64,000 bases of DNA from positions 124,001-188,000 of the forward strand of contig NZ_FOFJ01000001.1 in the NCBI RefSeq assembly GCF_900110885.1. The letters are read 5' to 3'. This document shows, in pieces, positions 44,379-55,288 of the stretch. How positions within the stretch are numbered: the first letter of the stretch is position 1; every line of letters begins with the position of its first letter. The notes beneath the pieces are model-generated. The model saw nothing but the letters and a program-made list of their open reading frames with translations, did no database searches and was not told the DNA's origin. The translations under genes and the position numbers were made by a program. This DNA comes from Azotobacter beijerinckii. Lineage in GTDB: Bacteria; Pseudomonadota; Gammaproteobacteria; Pseudomonadales; Pseudomonadaceae.

Positions 44379-44400
44379 AAAGGCGGCCATGGCCGCCTTT
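44379..44400. terminator. Palindromic bidirectional terminator before nfuA end
   Basis: A 22-bp perfect palindrome centred on CATG (AAAGGCGGC and its complement), with pyrimidine-rich, T-containing tails on both sides. It separates the convergent 88-residue gene and nfuA. Confidence 0.75.
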
Positions 44401-44424
44401 CTTCGTTTCCGCCGCCGCTCGCCA

Positions 44425-45009
44425 TTAGTAATAGGCGTTTTCCCGGTTGCTGTGGTCGGTGGCGTCGCGCACACCCTTGAGGTCCGGGATGCGCTCCAAC
44501 AGGGTCTTCTCCACGCCGTCCTTCAGCGTCATGTCGACCATACCGCAACCCTGGCAGCCGCCGCCGAAACGCAGCACGGCAATTCCCTCCTCGACGATGT
44601 CCACTAGGCTCACCTGGCCGCCGTGGCCGGCCAGACCCGGATTGATCTCGGTCTGCAGGTAGTAGTTGATCCGCTCGGTCAGCGGGCTGTCTTCGCCGAT
44701 CATCGGCACCTTGGCGTTCGGCGCCTTGATGGTCAGTTGGCCGCCCATGCGGTCGCTGGCGTAGTCGACGACGGCGTCCTCGAGGAAAGGCTCGCTGACG
44801 GAATCGATCCACGCGGTGAAGCTTTTCAGCGCCAGGGCGGTATCGTCCGGATTCCGCTCGGCCGGCCGGCAATAGGCGATGCAGGTTTCGGCGCTGGGCG
44901 TGCCGGGCTGAGTGATGAAGATACGGATACCGATGTCGGTGCCGTTCTGCTTGGCCAGCAGTTCGGCCAGATAGTCGTGTGCGGCGTCGGTGATGATGAT
45001 GGCGCTCAT
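44425..45009 (-). CDS. nfuA: Fe-S biogenesis protein NfuA
   Basis: 194-residue iron-sulfur carrier that delivers [4Fe-4S] clusters to apoproteins, notably under oxidative or iron stress. The N-terminal A-type-like domain (about 1-95) has lost the usual cysteine triad. The C-terminal Nfu domain has the cluster CxxC in [14 protein letters not shown] (about residues 150-153). Start ATG 45009. Confidence 0.96.
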   Translation of the reverse strand: MSAIIITDAAHDYLAELLAKQNGTDIGIRIFITQPGTPSAETCIAYCRPAERNPDDTALALKSFTAWIDSVSEPFLEDAVVDYASDRMGGQLTIKAPNAKVPMIGEDSPLTERINYYLQTEINPGLAGHGGQVSLVDIVEEGIAVLRFGGGCQGCGMVDMTLKDGVEKTLLERIPDLKGVRDATDHSNRENAYY

Positions 45010-45118
45010 GGCAGCTCCTCGCGAATATGCCCCCGAGTGTACGCCATGCTTTCGGGGGGATAAAGTCCTAGCATGCCAGTCGGAATAAGCTCCGAAAGTC
45101 CGCCACAGACGGGCCACC

Positions 45119-47389
45119 TCACAGATTCTGGTAACGGTTCATGTCCAGTACCCCGGCCTCCAGCGGCTCGGTTTCCCGCAACCAGGCCGAGAGGTCGTTG
45201 AAGTAACGCCAGAACTCGGGGTGGCTGCGGCGGATACCCCAGCGCTCGACGACCGCCGCGAAGCCCGCCCCTCCCCTCGCCTGCTCCAGCGCCGCGACGA
45301 AAGCCGGCACCTCCTCGGCGCGGACGTTGAAGAGGAAGTTCGGGTAGCTGCTCAGCACCCCCGGATAGAGCGTCAGGGTATCCAGCCTGGGCCGGTAGCG
45401 CAGCTGCTCGCCGAAGATGAACGCCACGTTGCTGTGGGCACGGTTGCGCAGCAGGCTGTAGATCTCCCGCTGCCCCTCGCCGTACTCGATGCGCAGCAGG
45501 CTGGCCTCCGGCAGGGCGAGCACCGCCGGCAGGCTGGCGGCGGGCCGGCTGGCCAGACGACTGAGGGTCTGCTCGGCGTACTGCAGCTCCCGCGCTACCC
45601 CGGGACGGTAGCAATGCGCCGAGCGGCAGCGGTTGAGCGGATCGGGACGGGCGTTGATTGCCGCATGCCGCTCCAGAAGATGCTCGGCGAAACTGCGGAT
45701 CGGCTGGTGCTGCGGCAGTCCGAGTGCCGACGGGGTTACGCCGTCGATCTCGGTATAGGAGAGCCAGAGCTTGAGCTGGCCGCTGTTCTCGTACCAGCTG
45801 TCGAGGATCGCCTGGCGCGAGTCGGCCGGCAGCAGGCGCAGGAAGTTCTGTTCGGCGCCGTTGCGGATCAGGTCGAAGTACAGGCGCGTCTGCAACTGGT
45901 GGGAGACATTGCCGAATACGTCGAAATTCACCACCAGCTGGTAGTAGGTACGCTCGAACAGCGGGAAATCCAGCCACCACAGGGTCTGCGGCACCGCGCC
46001 GACCAGCCCCTTGCGCACCGAGGCGCTGTCGTGCTGGCGGAAGACGGTCAGCAGCGCGTTGTCGTTGCCGCCCCAGAGATCCGACCACTGCGCCGGGGCT
46101 TCGGCATAGGCCTGGCGGCGCAGGCTTTCGTAGCGCTTGAGCCGCTCCATATAGGTGCCCCAGAGACTCCACAGGCCAGCGATGTCGTCGAGCTGGCCGG
46201 GCAGCACGAGCAGCGGCGTCACCGCGGCGCGGTAGCGCGCATCGGTGAGGTAGCGGTCGCTTTCGGGGGCCTGGAACAGCGTCCAGAAGTGATCGCGGAT
46301 CACGTCCGTGGCGATCTGCCCGCGACACACCGGACCACGGATGAAGGTACGCACGAAGTACTCGGCATTGTCCAGCATGAAACGGTAGCGCGCCTGCGGC
46401 GGAATCGCCGCGAAGGTGTCGAACGGATTGGCGCGGCGCTGGACGCCGTAGCCGGGCAGCTCCGCCACCGGCCAGTCGCCGGAGAAAAACAACTCGCGCA
46501 CCCGCGCCAGCTTCTGCGGACCGAGCGGATAGGTGATGTGCGTCTTGTGCACGATCACCTCGCGAATCGGCCGCAGCCGGTAGTGGAAGTCGCTGCCGGG
46601 GTCGTCGTTGGGGCGTCGCGTGGCGATCGGCTCGACCGGCTGGCCGGCGGGGGTGCGCGAGCGCACCAGCTGGAAGAAGTGTCCCGGCGCGCCGCCCTCG
46701 AAATGCAGATGGGCGAGGAACAGGTGCTCGTACAGCCAGCGGGCGACCAGCCGGGAGCGCATGTCCCGGGCATTCAGCAGGCGCTCCCAGTCGGCGATCT
46801 GCGCCGACTCGGCCGGCGACGGTTCGAGCGGCACCTCGTCGACCGGCGCGCCCTGCTTCAGCCAATGCATCAGGGTCGCGTATTCGCCGTCGGTGAGGCC
46901 GGCGACGGCGAAGGGCATGCCGGCCCTGGGATTGTCCCGGGCGAAGGCCGCGAACTCGCCGGGCAGCGGACAGCTGTTCCGGCGGCCGATGCCGATCTCC
47001 AGGTCCTCCGGCAGCCGGACATTGTGCTCCAGCGGCCGGCTGCGGCCGAGTTCCAGCATGCGCGCCATCAGTGCCGCCTGGCCGCCGGCCTCGAGCACCG
47101 ACTGGAAGCCCTTGCGCCGCCAGGCTGCCTCTCCCCGGGCGTCGAGAAACAGCCGGGTGGGTTCATCGGCCTCGGTGCGCAGGCCGTTGTACACCGAGCG
47201 CTTGTGGGCACCGCGCAACGCCCCTTCGCCGCTGCCCAGGTTGAGCTGGCAGGGCGAGTCGTAGCAGGCATGGCAGACCACGCACTTGGCGGTAAAGATC
47301 GGCTGGATGTCGCGACGGTACGACAACTCTTCGGCCCGCGCCGCGGCGCCCAGCGCCAGCAGCACGAAGAGGAAAAGGCGAAGCGGCAT
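45119..47389 (-). CDS. cti: Fatty acid cis-trans isomerase Cti
   Basis: Periplasmic enzyme that turns cis-unsaturated membrane fatty acids into trans forms during solvent or heat stress, a pseudomonad trait. 756 residues. A signal peptide ([19 protein letters not shown]) is followed by the c-type heme site CVVCHACYD (about residues 36-40), required for activity, and the family segment YDSPCQLNL. Start ATG 47389 with AAGGA upstream; an in-frame extension to 47452 is rejected because it buries the signal peptide. The upstream neighbour on the same strand is the opmB-like gene, 75 bp away. Confidence 0.93.
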   Translation of the reverse strand: MPLRLFLFVLLALGAAARAEELSYRRDIQPIFTAKCVVCHACYDSPCQLNLGSGEGALRGAHKRSVYNGLRTEADEPTRLFLDARGEAAWRRKGFQSVLEAGGQAALMARMLELGRSRPLEHNVRLPEDLEIGIGRRNSCPLPGEFAAFARDNPRAGMPFAVAGLTDGEYATLMHWLKQGAPVDEVPLEPSPAESAQIADWERLLNARDMRSRLVARWLYEHLFLAHLHFEGGAPGHFFQLVRSRTPAGQPVEPIATRRPNDDPGSDFHYRLRPIREVIVHKTHITYPLGPQKLARVRELFFSGDWPVAELPGYGVQRRANPFDTFAAIPPQARYRFMLDNAEYFVRTFIRGPVCRGQIATDVIRDHFWTLFQAPESDRYLTDARYRAAVTPLLVLPGQLDDIAGLWSLWGTYMERLKRYESLRRQAYAEAPAQWSDLWGGNDNALLTVFRQHDSASVRKGLVGAVPQTLWWLDFPLFERTYYQLVVNFDVFGNVSHQLQTRLYFDLIRNGAEQNFLRLLPADSRQAILDSWYENSGQLKLWLSYTEIDGVTPSALGLPQHQPIRSFAEHLLERHAAINARPDPLNRCRSAHCYRPGVARELQYAEQTLSRLASRPAASLPAVLALPEASLLRIEYGEGQREIYSLLRNRAHSNVAFIFGEQLRYRPRLDTLTLYPGVLSSYPNFLFNVRAEEVPAFVAALEQARGGAGFAAVVERWGIRRSHPEFWRYFNDLSAWLRETEPLEAGVLDMNRYQNL

Positions 47390-47464
47390 GGAGTAAGTCC
47401 TTGAGGCGGGGCGGCATTCTAACCGCAGGCGCGCCTCGTCACCGGCCCTCATCGCCCGAAGCCG

Positions 47465-49000
47465 TCAATCCTCTTCCGGCTTCGCTCGCGCCTTATCCAG
47501 CCGCTCGTCGAGCGTCTCCAGATCGTCCAGCTCGGCGCTGTCCCAGCCGCCGCCGAGGGCGGCGATCAGCTGCACGCTGGCAGTCAGCCGGTTGCTCAGC
47601 AGGGTCAGGCCGGTGCGCTCGTTGGACAGCGCCGCGGTCTGCACGGTGACCACGCTGGTGTAGTCGACGGTACCGGCCTTGTACTGGTTCTCCATCAGCC
47701 GGCGGGACTCGTTGGCGGCGTCCACAGCCTCCTGCTGGGCCCGGCTCTCGCGCTCCAGCACGCTCAGTTGCACCAGGTAGTCCTCCACCTCGCGGAAGCT
47801 GTCCAGCACGGTCTGCCGGTAGGTCGCTACCGCCTGCTGGTGGGTGGCCCGCGCCTGATCCACCTGGGAGCGCAGCAGGCCGCCATCGAACAGGGGCAGG
47901 GTCATCTCCGGGCCGATATTCCAGAAACGGTTGTCCGTCACGAACCAGTTGCTCGTAGTGCTGGAGCGATAGCCACCCGCCGCGCTCAGGCTGAAGGTCG
48001 GGAAACGGGCGGCCTTGGCCACGCCGATCAGGGCGTTGGCCGAGATCACCTGGCGCTCGGCGGAGGCCACGTCCGGGCGCCGCTCCAGGAGGCGCGACGG
48101 CAACAGGGTGGGGATTTCCGGCAGGGTCGGCAGGGCGTCCCGCTCGGCCAGGGCGAACTCGGCCGGCGGCACGCCGACCAGCACGGCGATGGCATGCTCC
48201 AGCTGGGCGCGCTGGTAGTCCAGGTCGACGGCTTGGGCCTCGGTGCTCTTCAGCTGGGTGCGCGCCTGGGTCACGTCGGACTTGGTGACCATGCCGGCGC
48301 GGTACTGGTTCTCGGTCAGGCGCAGGCTGCGCGCATAGGCCTCCACCGTGGCCTTGAGCAGGCGCCGCTGACCGTCCAGCACACGCAGTTGCAGGTAGCT
48401 CTGGGCCAGCGTGGACTGTTGGCTGAGTCGCACCGCGGCGAGGTCGGCGGCGCTGGCCTGCAGGCTGGCGCGATCCGACTCCAGCTGGCGGCGCAGCCTG
48501 CCCCAGATGTCCAGCTCCCAGCTGATGTTGGTGACCGCGTTGTAGCTGTCGGTGATGCTGCCGCCTCCGCCGCCGGTGCTGACCGTCGAACCGTCGGCCA
48601 GGCGCACCGAACCGCCGCCGCCCGAGGCCGACGACGAGCGGGTCTTGTCGACGCTGGCCCCGCCGGTCGGGAAGAACGCCGCCTTCGCCCCGCGCACCGC
48701 AGTCTTCGCCTGCAGGTACTGGGCCACCGACTGGGCGACGGTCTGGTTGGCGTCGTCCAGGCGGCGCATCAGATCGCTCAGCACGGGGTCGGCGTACATC
48801 TCCCACCAGCGGCCGCGCTCGAGTTCGTCGGCGGGTGTGGCGAGCTTCCAGCCCTCGCCCTCCTTGAAGCTGTCCGGGGTGGACAACACGGGACGTTCAT
48901 AGTCCGGGCCGAGGGCGCAGCCGGTCAGGGCCAGGCTCAGGGCGAAGGTCAGCGACCAGGCGAGCCGCTGGGGTCGGGAAGATGGAGCGGAGGCGGTCAT
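47465..49000 (-). CDS. opmB: Outer-membrane efflux lipoprotein (OpmB-like, NodT family)
   Basis: 511-residue TolC-type outer membrane factor. The lipobox is ALTGC (about residues 24-28), and the two OEP repeats are evident, including AYARSLRLTENQYRAGMVTK and ANESRRLMENQYKAGTVDY. An unusual Gly/Ser-rich insert (SSSASGGGGSVR and VSTGGGGGS, about residues 122-146) sits where the first beta-hairpin is expected. It overlaps muxC by 4 bases and closes the tripartite efflux operon. Confidence 0.93.
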   Translation of the reverse strand: MTASAPSSRPQRLAWSLTFALSLALTGCALGPDYERPVLSTPDSFKEGEGWKLATPADELERGRWWEMYADPVLSDLMRRLDDANQTVAQSVAQYLQAKTAVRGAKAAFFPTGGASVDKTRSSSASGGGGSVRLADGSTVSTGGGGGSITDSYNAVTNISWELDIWGRLRRQLESDRASLQASAADLAAVRLSQQSTLAQSYLQLRVLDGQRRLLKATVEAYARSLRLTENQYRAGMVTKSDVTQARTQLKSTEAQAVDLDYQRAQLEHAIAVLVGVPPAEFALAERDALPTLPEIPTLLPSRLLERRPDVASAERQVISANALIGVAKAARFPTFSLSAAGGYRSSTTSNWFVTDNRFWNIGPEMTLPLFDGGLLRSQVDQARATHQQAVATYRQTVLDSFREVEDYLVQLSVLERESRAQQEAVDAANESRRLMENQYKAGTVDYTSVVTVQTAALSNERTGLTLLSNRLTASVQLIAALGGGWDSAELDDLETLDERLDKARAKPEED

Positions 49001-52000
49001 AACGAGGTATCCAGGGCGGCATCGCTGCGCACGCCGCGCCAGCGGTTGAAGCGGTGACGCAGGCGGTCGAAGAACAGATAGACCACCGGCGTGCTGTAGA
49101 GGGTCAAGAGTTGGCTGAGGACCAGCCCGCCGACGATGGCGAGCCCCAGCGGGCGGCGCATTTCCGCCCCCTCGGCGGTGTCCAGCAGCAATGGCAGGGC
49201 GCCGAGGATCGCCGACAGGGTGGTCATCAGGATCGGCCTGAAGCGCAGCAGACAGGCACGACGGATCGACTCCTCCGGGCCGAGCCGCGCGTGGCGCTCC
49301 AGCTGCAGCGCCAGGTCGATCATCAGGATGGCGTTCTTCTTCACCACGCCGATCAGGAGGAACAGGCCAAGCAGCGAGATCAGGCTGAACTGGTCGCCGA
49401 CCAGCTCGATCGCCAGCAGCGCACCGACGCCCGCCGAGGGCAGCGTGGAGAGGATGGTCAGCGGGTGGACGTAGCTCTCGTAGAGGATGCCGAGGACGAT
49501 ATACACCACCAGCAGCGCGCCGAGGATCATCAGCGGCTGGGCCTTCTGCGCCTGCAGCAGGGCGCCGCCGGTGCCGCCGAGCTGGCCCTGCACGTCGGTG
49601 GGCAGCCCGACCCGCGCCACCGCCTGCTGGATCGCCTGGTTGGCCTCCACCGCGCTATGGCCGGGCGCGATGGAATAGCCGATGTTCTCCGCGGCGAACT
49701 GGCCCTGGTGCTGCACCCGGTCCTCCTCCAGGCTGCGCTCCCAGTGGGAGAAGGCCGACAGCGGCACGCGCAGCCCGCCGTCGGTGATCAGCTGGACCAT
49801 GTCCAGCGCCTCGGGGGACTGGGCGTAGCGCGGGTCGATCTCCATCACCACCTGGTACTGGTTGAGGTCGTCGTAGATGGTCGAGATCTGCCGCTGGCTG
49901 AAGGCGTTGTTCAGCACCGCGGTGACCATGTCCATGTCCACGCCGAGGCGCTTGGCGGTCTCGCGGTCCACAACCAGGCGGATCTGCTGGGCGCCCTCGC
50001 CCTGGTTGGCGTCGATGTCGGTGAGCTGGGGCAGCGCGGCCATGGCCTCGCGCACCTTGGGCAGCCAGATGCGCAGCAGCTCCAGATCGCTGGAAAGCAG
50101 CACGTACTCGTTCTCCGAGCTGCGCCCCTGGCGCCCGCCGAACTGCAGATCCTGGTCGGCCATGAGGAACAGCTGGCCGCCCGGAACCTTCGGCAGGCTC
50201 TTGCGCAGGCGGTCGATCACCTGCTGGGCGGAGAGGCCGCGCTCGGCGATCGGCTTCAGGCGCACGATGACCATCGCGTTGCTGATCCCGCCCTTGCCGC
50301 CGATGAAACCGGCCACGCTCTGCACCGCCGGATCGGCGAGCAACGCCCGGCGATAGGCTTGCAGCTTCGGCTGCATGACCTGGAAGGACAGCCCGTCGTC
50401 GCCGCGGACGAAGCCGATCAGTTGGCCGGTGTCCTGCTGCGGGAGGAAGGTCTTGGGCACCGCGACATACAGGTAGACGTTCAGCGCGATGGTCGCCAAC
50501 AGACCGAACAGCATCAGCGTCGAATGCGCCAGGGCCCAGTCCAGGCTGCGCGCGTAGCCGGCCATCACCCGCGCCTGCAGGCCACTGGCGAAGCGCCCCA
50601 GGCGGCTGGGCGCGCGTGCCTCGGTCTCGGGCTTGAGCCAGCGCGCGCAGAGCATCGGGGTCAGGGTCAGCGAAACCAGCAGGGAGATCAGGATGGCCAC
50701 CGCCAGGGTGATCGAGAACTCGCGGAACAGCCGCTCGACGATGCCGCCCATGAACAGCATGGAGAGGAACACCACGACCAGCGACAGGTTCATCGACAGC
50801 AGGGTGAAGCCCACCTCGCGCGAGCCCTTGAGCGCCGCCGCCAGCGGCGGCTCGCCGTCCTCGACGTGCCGGGCGATGTTCTCCAGCACCACGATGGCGT
50901 CGTCCACCACCAGGCCGGTGGCGATGATCAGCGCCATCAGCGACAGGTTGTTCAGGGAAAAACCCCACAGGTACATCACCGCGAAGCTGCCGACCAGCGA
51001 CACCGGCACCGCCAGCGCCGGAATCAGTGCGGCACGCCAGTGGCCGAGGAAGGCCAGCACCACCAGGATCACCAGACCCACGGCGATCAGCAGGGTACGC
51101 TCGGCCTCGTGGAGGGTGGCGCGGATCACCGGCGAGCGGTCCATCGCCACCTCCAGCTCGACGCTGGCCGGAATCACCTCGCGCAGCGCCGGCAGCCGGG
51201 CGCGGATCTCGGCGATGGTCTCGATGATGTTGGCGCCGGCCTGGCGGTTGACGATCAGCAGCACCGCGTCCTTGTCGTTGTAGAAGCCGCTGTTGTAGCG
51301 GTCCTCCACGCCGTCGTGCACCTGTGCCACGTCGCTCAGGCGCACCGGCCCGTCGTTCTGGTAGCGGATCACCAGCGGCCGGTAGTCGGCGGCGCGCTCC
51401 AGCTGGTCGTTGGCCTGCACCTGCCAGTGGCGCAGGGCATCCTCCACGTCGCCCTTGGGACGCCGCACGTTGGCCGCGGCGATCGCCTGGCGTACCTCGT
51501 CGAGGGCGATGCCGTACTGGTCGAGCAGGCGCGGCTCCAGCTCGATCCGTACCGCCGGCAGCGAACTACCACCGACCTGCACCTCGCCCACCCCGTCGAC
51601 CTGGGAGAGCTTCTGCGCCACGATGGTCGAGGCAACGTCGTAGAGCTGGCCCTTGTCGAGCACCTTGGAAGTCAGCGAGAGCACCATGATCGGCGCCTGG
51701 GAGGGATTGACCTTGCGGTAGGTGGGCATGCTGCGCATGCCGCTGGGCAGCAGGGTGCGCGCCTCGCTGATCGCTGCCTGCACCTCGCGGGCGGCGGCGT
51801 CGATGTCGCGGCCGATGTCGAAGAGGATGATGATCCGCGTGCTGCCCTGGCTGTTGCGGCTGGTCATCTCGCTGATCCCGGCGATGCCGCCGAGCGCCCG
51901 CTCCAGCGGCGTCGCCACGGTGGACGCCATGATCTGCGGGCTGGCCCCGGCCAGGCTGGCCTCCACGGTGATCGCCGGGAAGTCCATCTTCGGCAGCGGC

Positions 52001-52104
52001 GACACCGGCAGCAGGCCGAAGCTCAGCGCACCGAGCAGGAGGATCGCCAGGCTGAGCAGCAGGGTCGCCACCGGACGGCGGATGAAGGGAGCCGAGAGGT
52101 TCAT
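48997..52104 (-). CDS. muxC: RND efflux transporter, MuxC/MdtC type
   Basis: 1035-residue resistance-nodulation-division proton antiporter. The proton relay aspartates are in ATGLVVDDAIVVLENIARH (about residues 400-415), with typical SLAGASPQIMAST and GGIAGISEMTS segments at the N-terminus. Works as a heteromultimer with MuxB, as in MdtBC, exporting drugs through OpmB. It follows muxB after an 88-bp gap carrying a REP pair, instead of the usual overlap. Confidence 0.94.
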   Translation of the reverse strand: MNLSAPFIRRPVATLLLSLAILLLGALSFGLLPVSPLPKMDFPAITVEASLAGASPQIMASTVATPLERALGGIAGISEMTSRNSQGSTRIIILFDIGRDIDAAAREVQAAISEARTLLPSGMRSMPTYRKVNPSQAPIMVLSLTSKVLDKGQLYDVASTIVAQKLSQVDGVGEVQVGGSSLPAVRIELEPRLLDQYGIALDEVRQAIAAANVRRPKGDVEDALRHWQVQANDQLERAADYRPLVIRYQNDGPVRLSDVAQVHDGVEDRYNSGFYNDKDAVLLIVNRQAGANIIETIAEIRARLPALREVIPASVELEVAMDRSPVIRATLHEAERTLLIAVGLVILVVLAFLGHWRAALIPALAVPVSLVGSFAVMYLWGFSLNNLSLMALIIATGLVVDDAIVVLENIARHVEDGEPPLAAALKGSREVGFTLLSMNLSLVVVFLSMLFMGGIVERLFREFSITLAVAILISLLVSLTLTPMLCARWLKPETEARAPSRLGRFASGLQARVMAGYARSLDWALAHSTLMLFGLLATIALNVYLYVAVPKTFLPQQDTGQLIGFVRGDDGLSFQVMQPKLQAYRRALLADPAVQSVAGFIGGKGGISNAMVIVRLKPIAERGLSAQQVIDRLRKSLPKVPGGQLFLMADQDLQFGGRQGRSSENEYVLLSSDLELLRIWLPKVREAMAALPQLTDIDANQGEGAQQIRLVVDRETAKRLGVDMDMVTAVLNNAFSQRQISTIYDDLNQYQVVMEIDPRYAQSPEALDMVQLITDGGLRVPLSAFSHWERSLEEDRVQHQGQFAAENIGYSIAPGHSAVEANQAIQQAVARVGLPTDVQGQLGGTGGALLQAQKAQPLMILGALLVVYIVLGILYESYVHPLTILSTLPSAGVGALLAIELVGDQFSLISLLGLFLLIGVVKKNAILMIDLALQLERHARLGPEESIRRACLLRFRPILMTTLSAILGALPLLLDTAEGAEMRRPLGLAIVGGLVLSQLLTLYSTPVVYLFFDRLRHRFNRWRGVRSDAALDTSL

Positions 52105-52115
52105 GCCGCCCCCCC

Positions 52116-52176
52116 TGTAGGAGCAAATTCATTTGCGACAGGTGCAACGCAAATCGCGAATGAATTCGCTCCCACA
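52116..52176. repeat. Inverted REP pair (REPIN) between muxB and muxC
   Basis: TGTAGGAGCAAATTCATTTG-type half (52116-52138) and its near-complement TCGCGAATGAATTCGCTCCC (52154-52173, continuing to 52176), 15 nt apart. This is the well-known GGGAGCGAATTCATTCGCGA pseudomonad REP family. It fills most of the 88-bp spacer and would form a strong hairpin in the mRNA. Confidence 0.9.
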
Positions 52177-52192
52177 CAAAACGGCTTGAGGC

Positions 52193-55100
52193 TCATGCCG
52201 TCACCCCCGCCGCGCTGCGGCCCATGAAGCGCCGGCTCAGGCGGTCGAAGGCCAGGTAGATCACCGGGGTGGTGAACAGCGTCAGGAGCTGGCTGAGCAG
52301 CAACCCGCCGACCAGCACCAGGCCCAGCGGCTGGCGCAGCTCGGCGCCGGAGCCGGTGGCGAACATCAGCGGGATGGCGCCGAACAGCGCGGCCAGGGTG
52401 GTCATCAGGATCGGCCGGAAGCGCAAGAGCGCCGCGCGGTGGATCGCCGCCTGCGGGTCCATGCCCTGATGGCGCTCGGCCTCCAGGGCGAAGTCGATCA
52501 TCATGATCGCGTTCTTCTTGACGATGCCGATCAAGAGGATGATGCCGATGATCGCGATCAGCCCCAGGTCGTTGCCGGAGAGCAGCAGCGCCAGCAGCGC
52601 CCCCACCGCGGCCGAAGGCAGCGTGGAGAGGATGGTGATCGGGTGGATGTAGCTCTCGTAGAGCACGCCGAGCACGATGTACATGGTGACGACGGCGGCG
52701 AGGATCAGCAGCAGGGTGCTCGACAGCGAGGCGCGGAACGCCTCGGCGGCGCCCTGGAAGCGGCTCTCGATGCCGCCCGGCAGGCCGATCTCCCGCTCCA
52801 CGCCCTCGATCGCCGCCACCGCCGCGCCGAGCGAGATGCCCGGCGCCAGGTTGAACGACAGGGTCACCGCGGGGAACTGGCCGATGTGGTTGATCAGCAG
52901 CGCCGCCGCCCGCTCCTCGATACGCGCCAGGGACGACAGCCGCACCTGGCCGCCCTCGGCGCTGGCCACATGCACCTCGTCCAGCGCCGCCGGGCCGAGG
53001 CTGTCGACAGCCCGGCTTTCCAGCACCACCCGGTACTGGCTGGCCTGGGTGTAGATGGTCGAGATCTGCCGCTGGCCGAAGGCGTCGTAGAGCGCGTCGT
53101 CGATGGCGGCAACGGTCACCCCGAGGCGCGCGGCGGCGTCGCGATCAATGTTCAGGTAGACCTGCAGGCCACGGGTCTGCAGGTCGCTGGCCACGTCGGT
53201 CAGCTCCGGCAGCGCGGCAAGCGCCTCGACCAGCTTCGGCGTCCAGGTCTCGAGCAGCGCACCGTCCGGCGATTCCAGGGTGAACTGGAACTGGGTGCGG
53301 CTGACCCGGTCCTCGATGGTCAGGTCCTGCACCGGCTGGAGGAACAGCTGGATGCCCGGCACCGCGGCGAGCTGCGGACGCAGCCGCTCGATCACCTGGC
53401 TGGCGGTGACCGTGCGCGCGGCATGCGGCTTGAGGTTGATCAGCAGGCGCCCGCTGTTGAGGGTGACGTTGTCGCCGTCCACGCCGATATAGGAAGAGAG
53501 GCTGGCCACCGCCGGGTCCTGCAGGATGACCTCGGCGAGGTGCTGCTGGCGCTCGCTCATGGCGCGGAAGGAAATACTCTGCTGCGCCTCGGAGATCCCC
53601 TGGATCACCCCGGTGTCCTGGACCGGGAAGAAGCCCTTGGGCACCGCCTGGTAGAGCACCACAGTGAGACCGAGGGTGGCCACGCCGATCAGCAGGGTCA
53701 GCGCCTGGTGGCGCAGCACCCAGTGCAGGGCGAGGTCGTAGCCGGCGATCAGGGCGTCGATCCAGGCGCCGCTGGCGCGGTAGAAGCGGCCCTGGCGCTC
53801 CTCCGGCTCCTCCTGCTTGAGGAACAGCGCGCACATCATCGGCGTCAGGGTCAGCGACACCACCAGCGAGATGAGGATGGCCACCGCCAGGGTAATGGCG
53901 AACTCGCGAAACAGCCGGCCGACCACATCGGCCATGAACAGCAGCGGGATCAGCACGGCGATCAGCGAGAAGGTCAGCGAGATCAGGGTGAAACCGATCT
54001 GCTTCGCCCCCTTGAGGGCCGCCTCGAGCGGCGTCGCGCCCTCCTCCAGGTGGCGGGCGATGTTCTCCAGCATGACGATGGCGTCGTCGACCACGAAGCC
54101 GGCGGCGACGGTCAGCGCCATCAGCGTCAGGTTGTTGATGGAGAAGCCGGCCACGTACATCACCCCGAAGGTGCCGATCAAGGACAGCGGCACGGCGATC
54201 GAGGGGATCAGCGTGGCCGACAGCTTGCGCAGGAAGACGAAGGTCACCAGCACCACCAGGCCCACCGCCAGCACCAGCTCGAACTGCACATCGTGCACCG
54301 CGGCGCGGATGGTCTGGGTGCGGTCGGTGAGCGGAATCACCTCGAGACTGGCCGGCAGGGTCGCGGCGATCTGCGGCAGCAGCGCCTGGATGCGCCCGAC
54401 CACCTCGATGACGTTGGCCCCCGGCTGGCGCTGGATGTTCACCAGCACCGCCGCGTTGCGGTTGGCCCAGGCGGCCAGACGGTCGTTCTCGGCGCCGTCG
54501 ACGATTCGCGCGACGTCCTTGAGGCGCAGGGTCGCGCCGTTCTGGTGGGCGAGGATCAGGTCGCGGTATTCGTTGGCGGATTTGAGCTGGTCGTTGGCGT
54601 CGAGCTGCGACACCCGGGTCGGGCCGTCGAAGTTGCCCTTGGGCTGGTTGACGTTGGAGGCGGTGATCAGCGAACGCACGTCGGAGAGGTTCAGGCCGTA
54701 GGTGGCCAGCGCCTGCGGATCGACCTTGATGCGCACCGCCGGGCGCTGGCCGCCGGCCAGGCTGACCATCCCGACGCCGGTGATCTGCGCCAGCTTCTGC
54801 GCCATGCGGGTGTCCACCAGGTCGTTGATCTCCGGCAGCGGCATGGTTGCCGAGGTGACCGCCAGGGTCACCACCGGGGTGTCGGCCGGATTGACCTTGT
54901 TGTACACCGGCGGTGTCGGCAGGTCGTCGGGCAAGAGGTTGCTGGCCGCGTTGATCGCCGCCTGCACCGACTGCTCGGCGACCTCCAGGTTCACCTCCAG
55001 GCTGAAACGCAGGGTGATCACCGAGGCGCCGCCGGAGCTGGTCGAGGACATCTGCTTGAGGCCCGGCATCTGGCCGAACTGGCGCTCCAGCGGGGCGGTC

Positions 55101-55288
55101 ACCGCGCTGGTCATCACCTCGGGGCTGGCGCCGGGATAGAGGGTCATCACGCGGATGGTCGGATAGTCCACCTCGGGCAGCGCGGAAACCGGCAGCAGGC
55201 GGTAGGCGATCACCCCGCAGAGAAAGACCGCGACCATGATCAGGGTGGTGGCGACCGGCCGGAGGATGAAGGGGCGCGAGAGGTTCAT
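52193..55288 (-). CDS. muxB: RND efflux transporter, MuxB/MdtB type
   Basis: 1031-residue RND transporter paired with MuxC. Proton relay region [21 protein letters not shown] is seen near residue 400 and the pore-domain signature [13 protein letters not shown] near 45. Start ATG 55288 ([15 protein letters not shown]) overlaps the muxA stop by 4 bases; the frame is open far upstream across muxA, but that is only a shadow. Confidence 0.94.
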   Translation of the reverse strand: MNLSRPFILRPVATTLIMVAVFLCGVIAYRLLPVSALPEVDYPTIRVMTLYPGASPEVMTSAVTAPLERQFGQMPGLKQMSSTSSGGASVITLRFSLEVNLEVAEQSVQAAINAASNLLPDDLPTPPVYNKVNPADTPVVTLAVTSATMPLPEINDLVDTRMAQKLAQITGVGMVSLAGGQRPAVRIKVDPQALATYGLNLSDVRSLITASNVNQPKGNFDGPTRVSQLDANDQLKSANEYRDLILAHQNGATLRLKDVARIVDGAENDRLAAWANRNAAVLVNIQRQPGANVIEVVGRIQALLPQIAATLPASLEVIPLTDRTQTIRAAVHDVQFELVLAVGLVVLVTFVFLRKLSATLIPSIAVPLSLIGTFGVMYVAGFSINNLTLMALTVAAGFVVDDAIVMLENIARHLEEGATPLEAALKGAKQIGFTLISLTFSLIAVLIPLLFMADVVGRLFREFAITLAVAILISLVVSLTLTPMMCALFLKQEEPEERQGRFYRASGAWIDALIAGYDLALHWVLRHQALTLLIGVATLGLTVVLYQAVPKGFFPVQDTGVIQGISEAQQSISFRAMSERQQHLAEVILQDPAVASLSSYIGVDGDNVTLNSGRLLINLKPHAARTVTASQVIERLRPQLAAVPGIQLFLQPVQDLTIEDRVSRTQFQFTLESPDGALLETWTPKLVEALAALPELTDVASDLQTRGLQVYLNIDRDAAARLGVTVAAIDDALYDAFGQRQISTIYTQASQYRVVLESRAVDSLGPAALDEVHVASAEGGQVRLSSLARIEERAAALLINHIGQFPAVTLSFNLAPGISLGAAVAAIEGVEREIGLPGGIESRFQGAAEAFRASLSSTLLLILAAVVTMYIVLGVLYESYIHPITILSTLPSAAVGALLALLLSGNDLGLIAIIGIILLIGIVKKNAIMMIDFALEAERHQGMDPQAAIHRAALLRFRPILMTTLAALFGAIPLMFATGSGAELRQPLGLVLVGGLLLSQLLTLFTTPVIYLAFDRLSRRFMGRSAAGVTA

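Noticed and set aside
49054..52227. Very long + strand open frame opposite muxC (over 1000 codons)
   Set aside because: It is the antisense shadow of a GC-rich gene. Its product is low-complexity, rich in R, Q, H and D, with no domain, while the - strand reads a full RND transporter.
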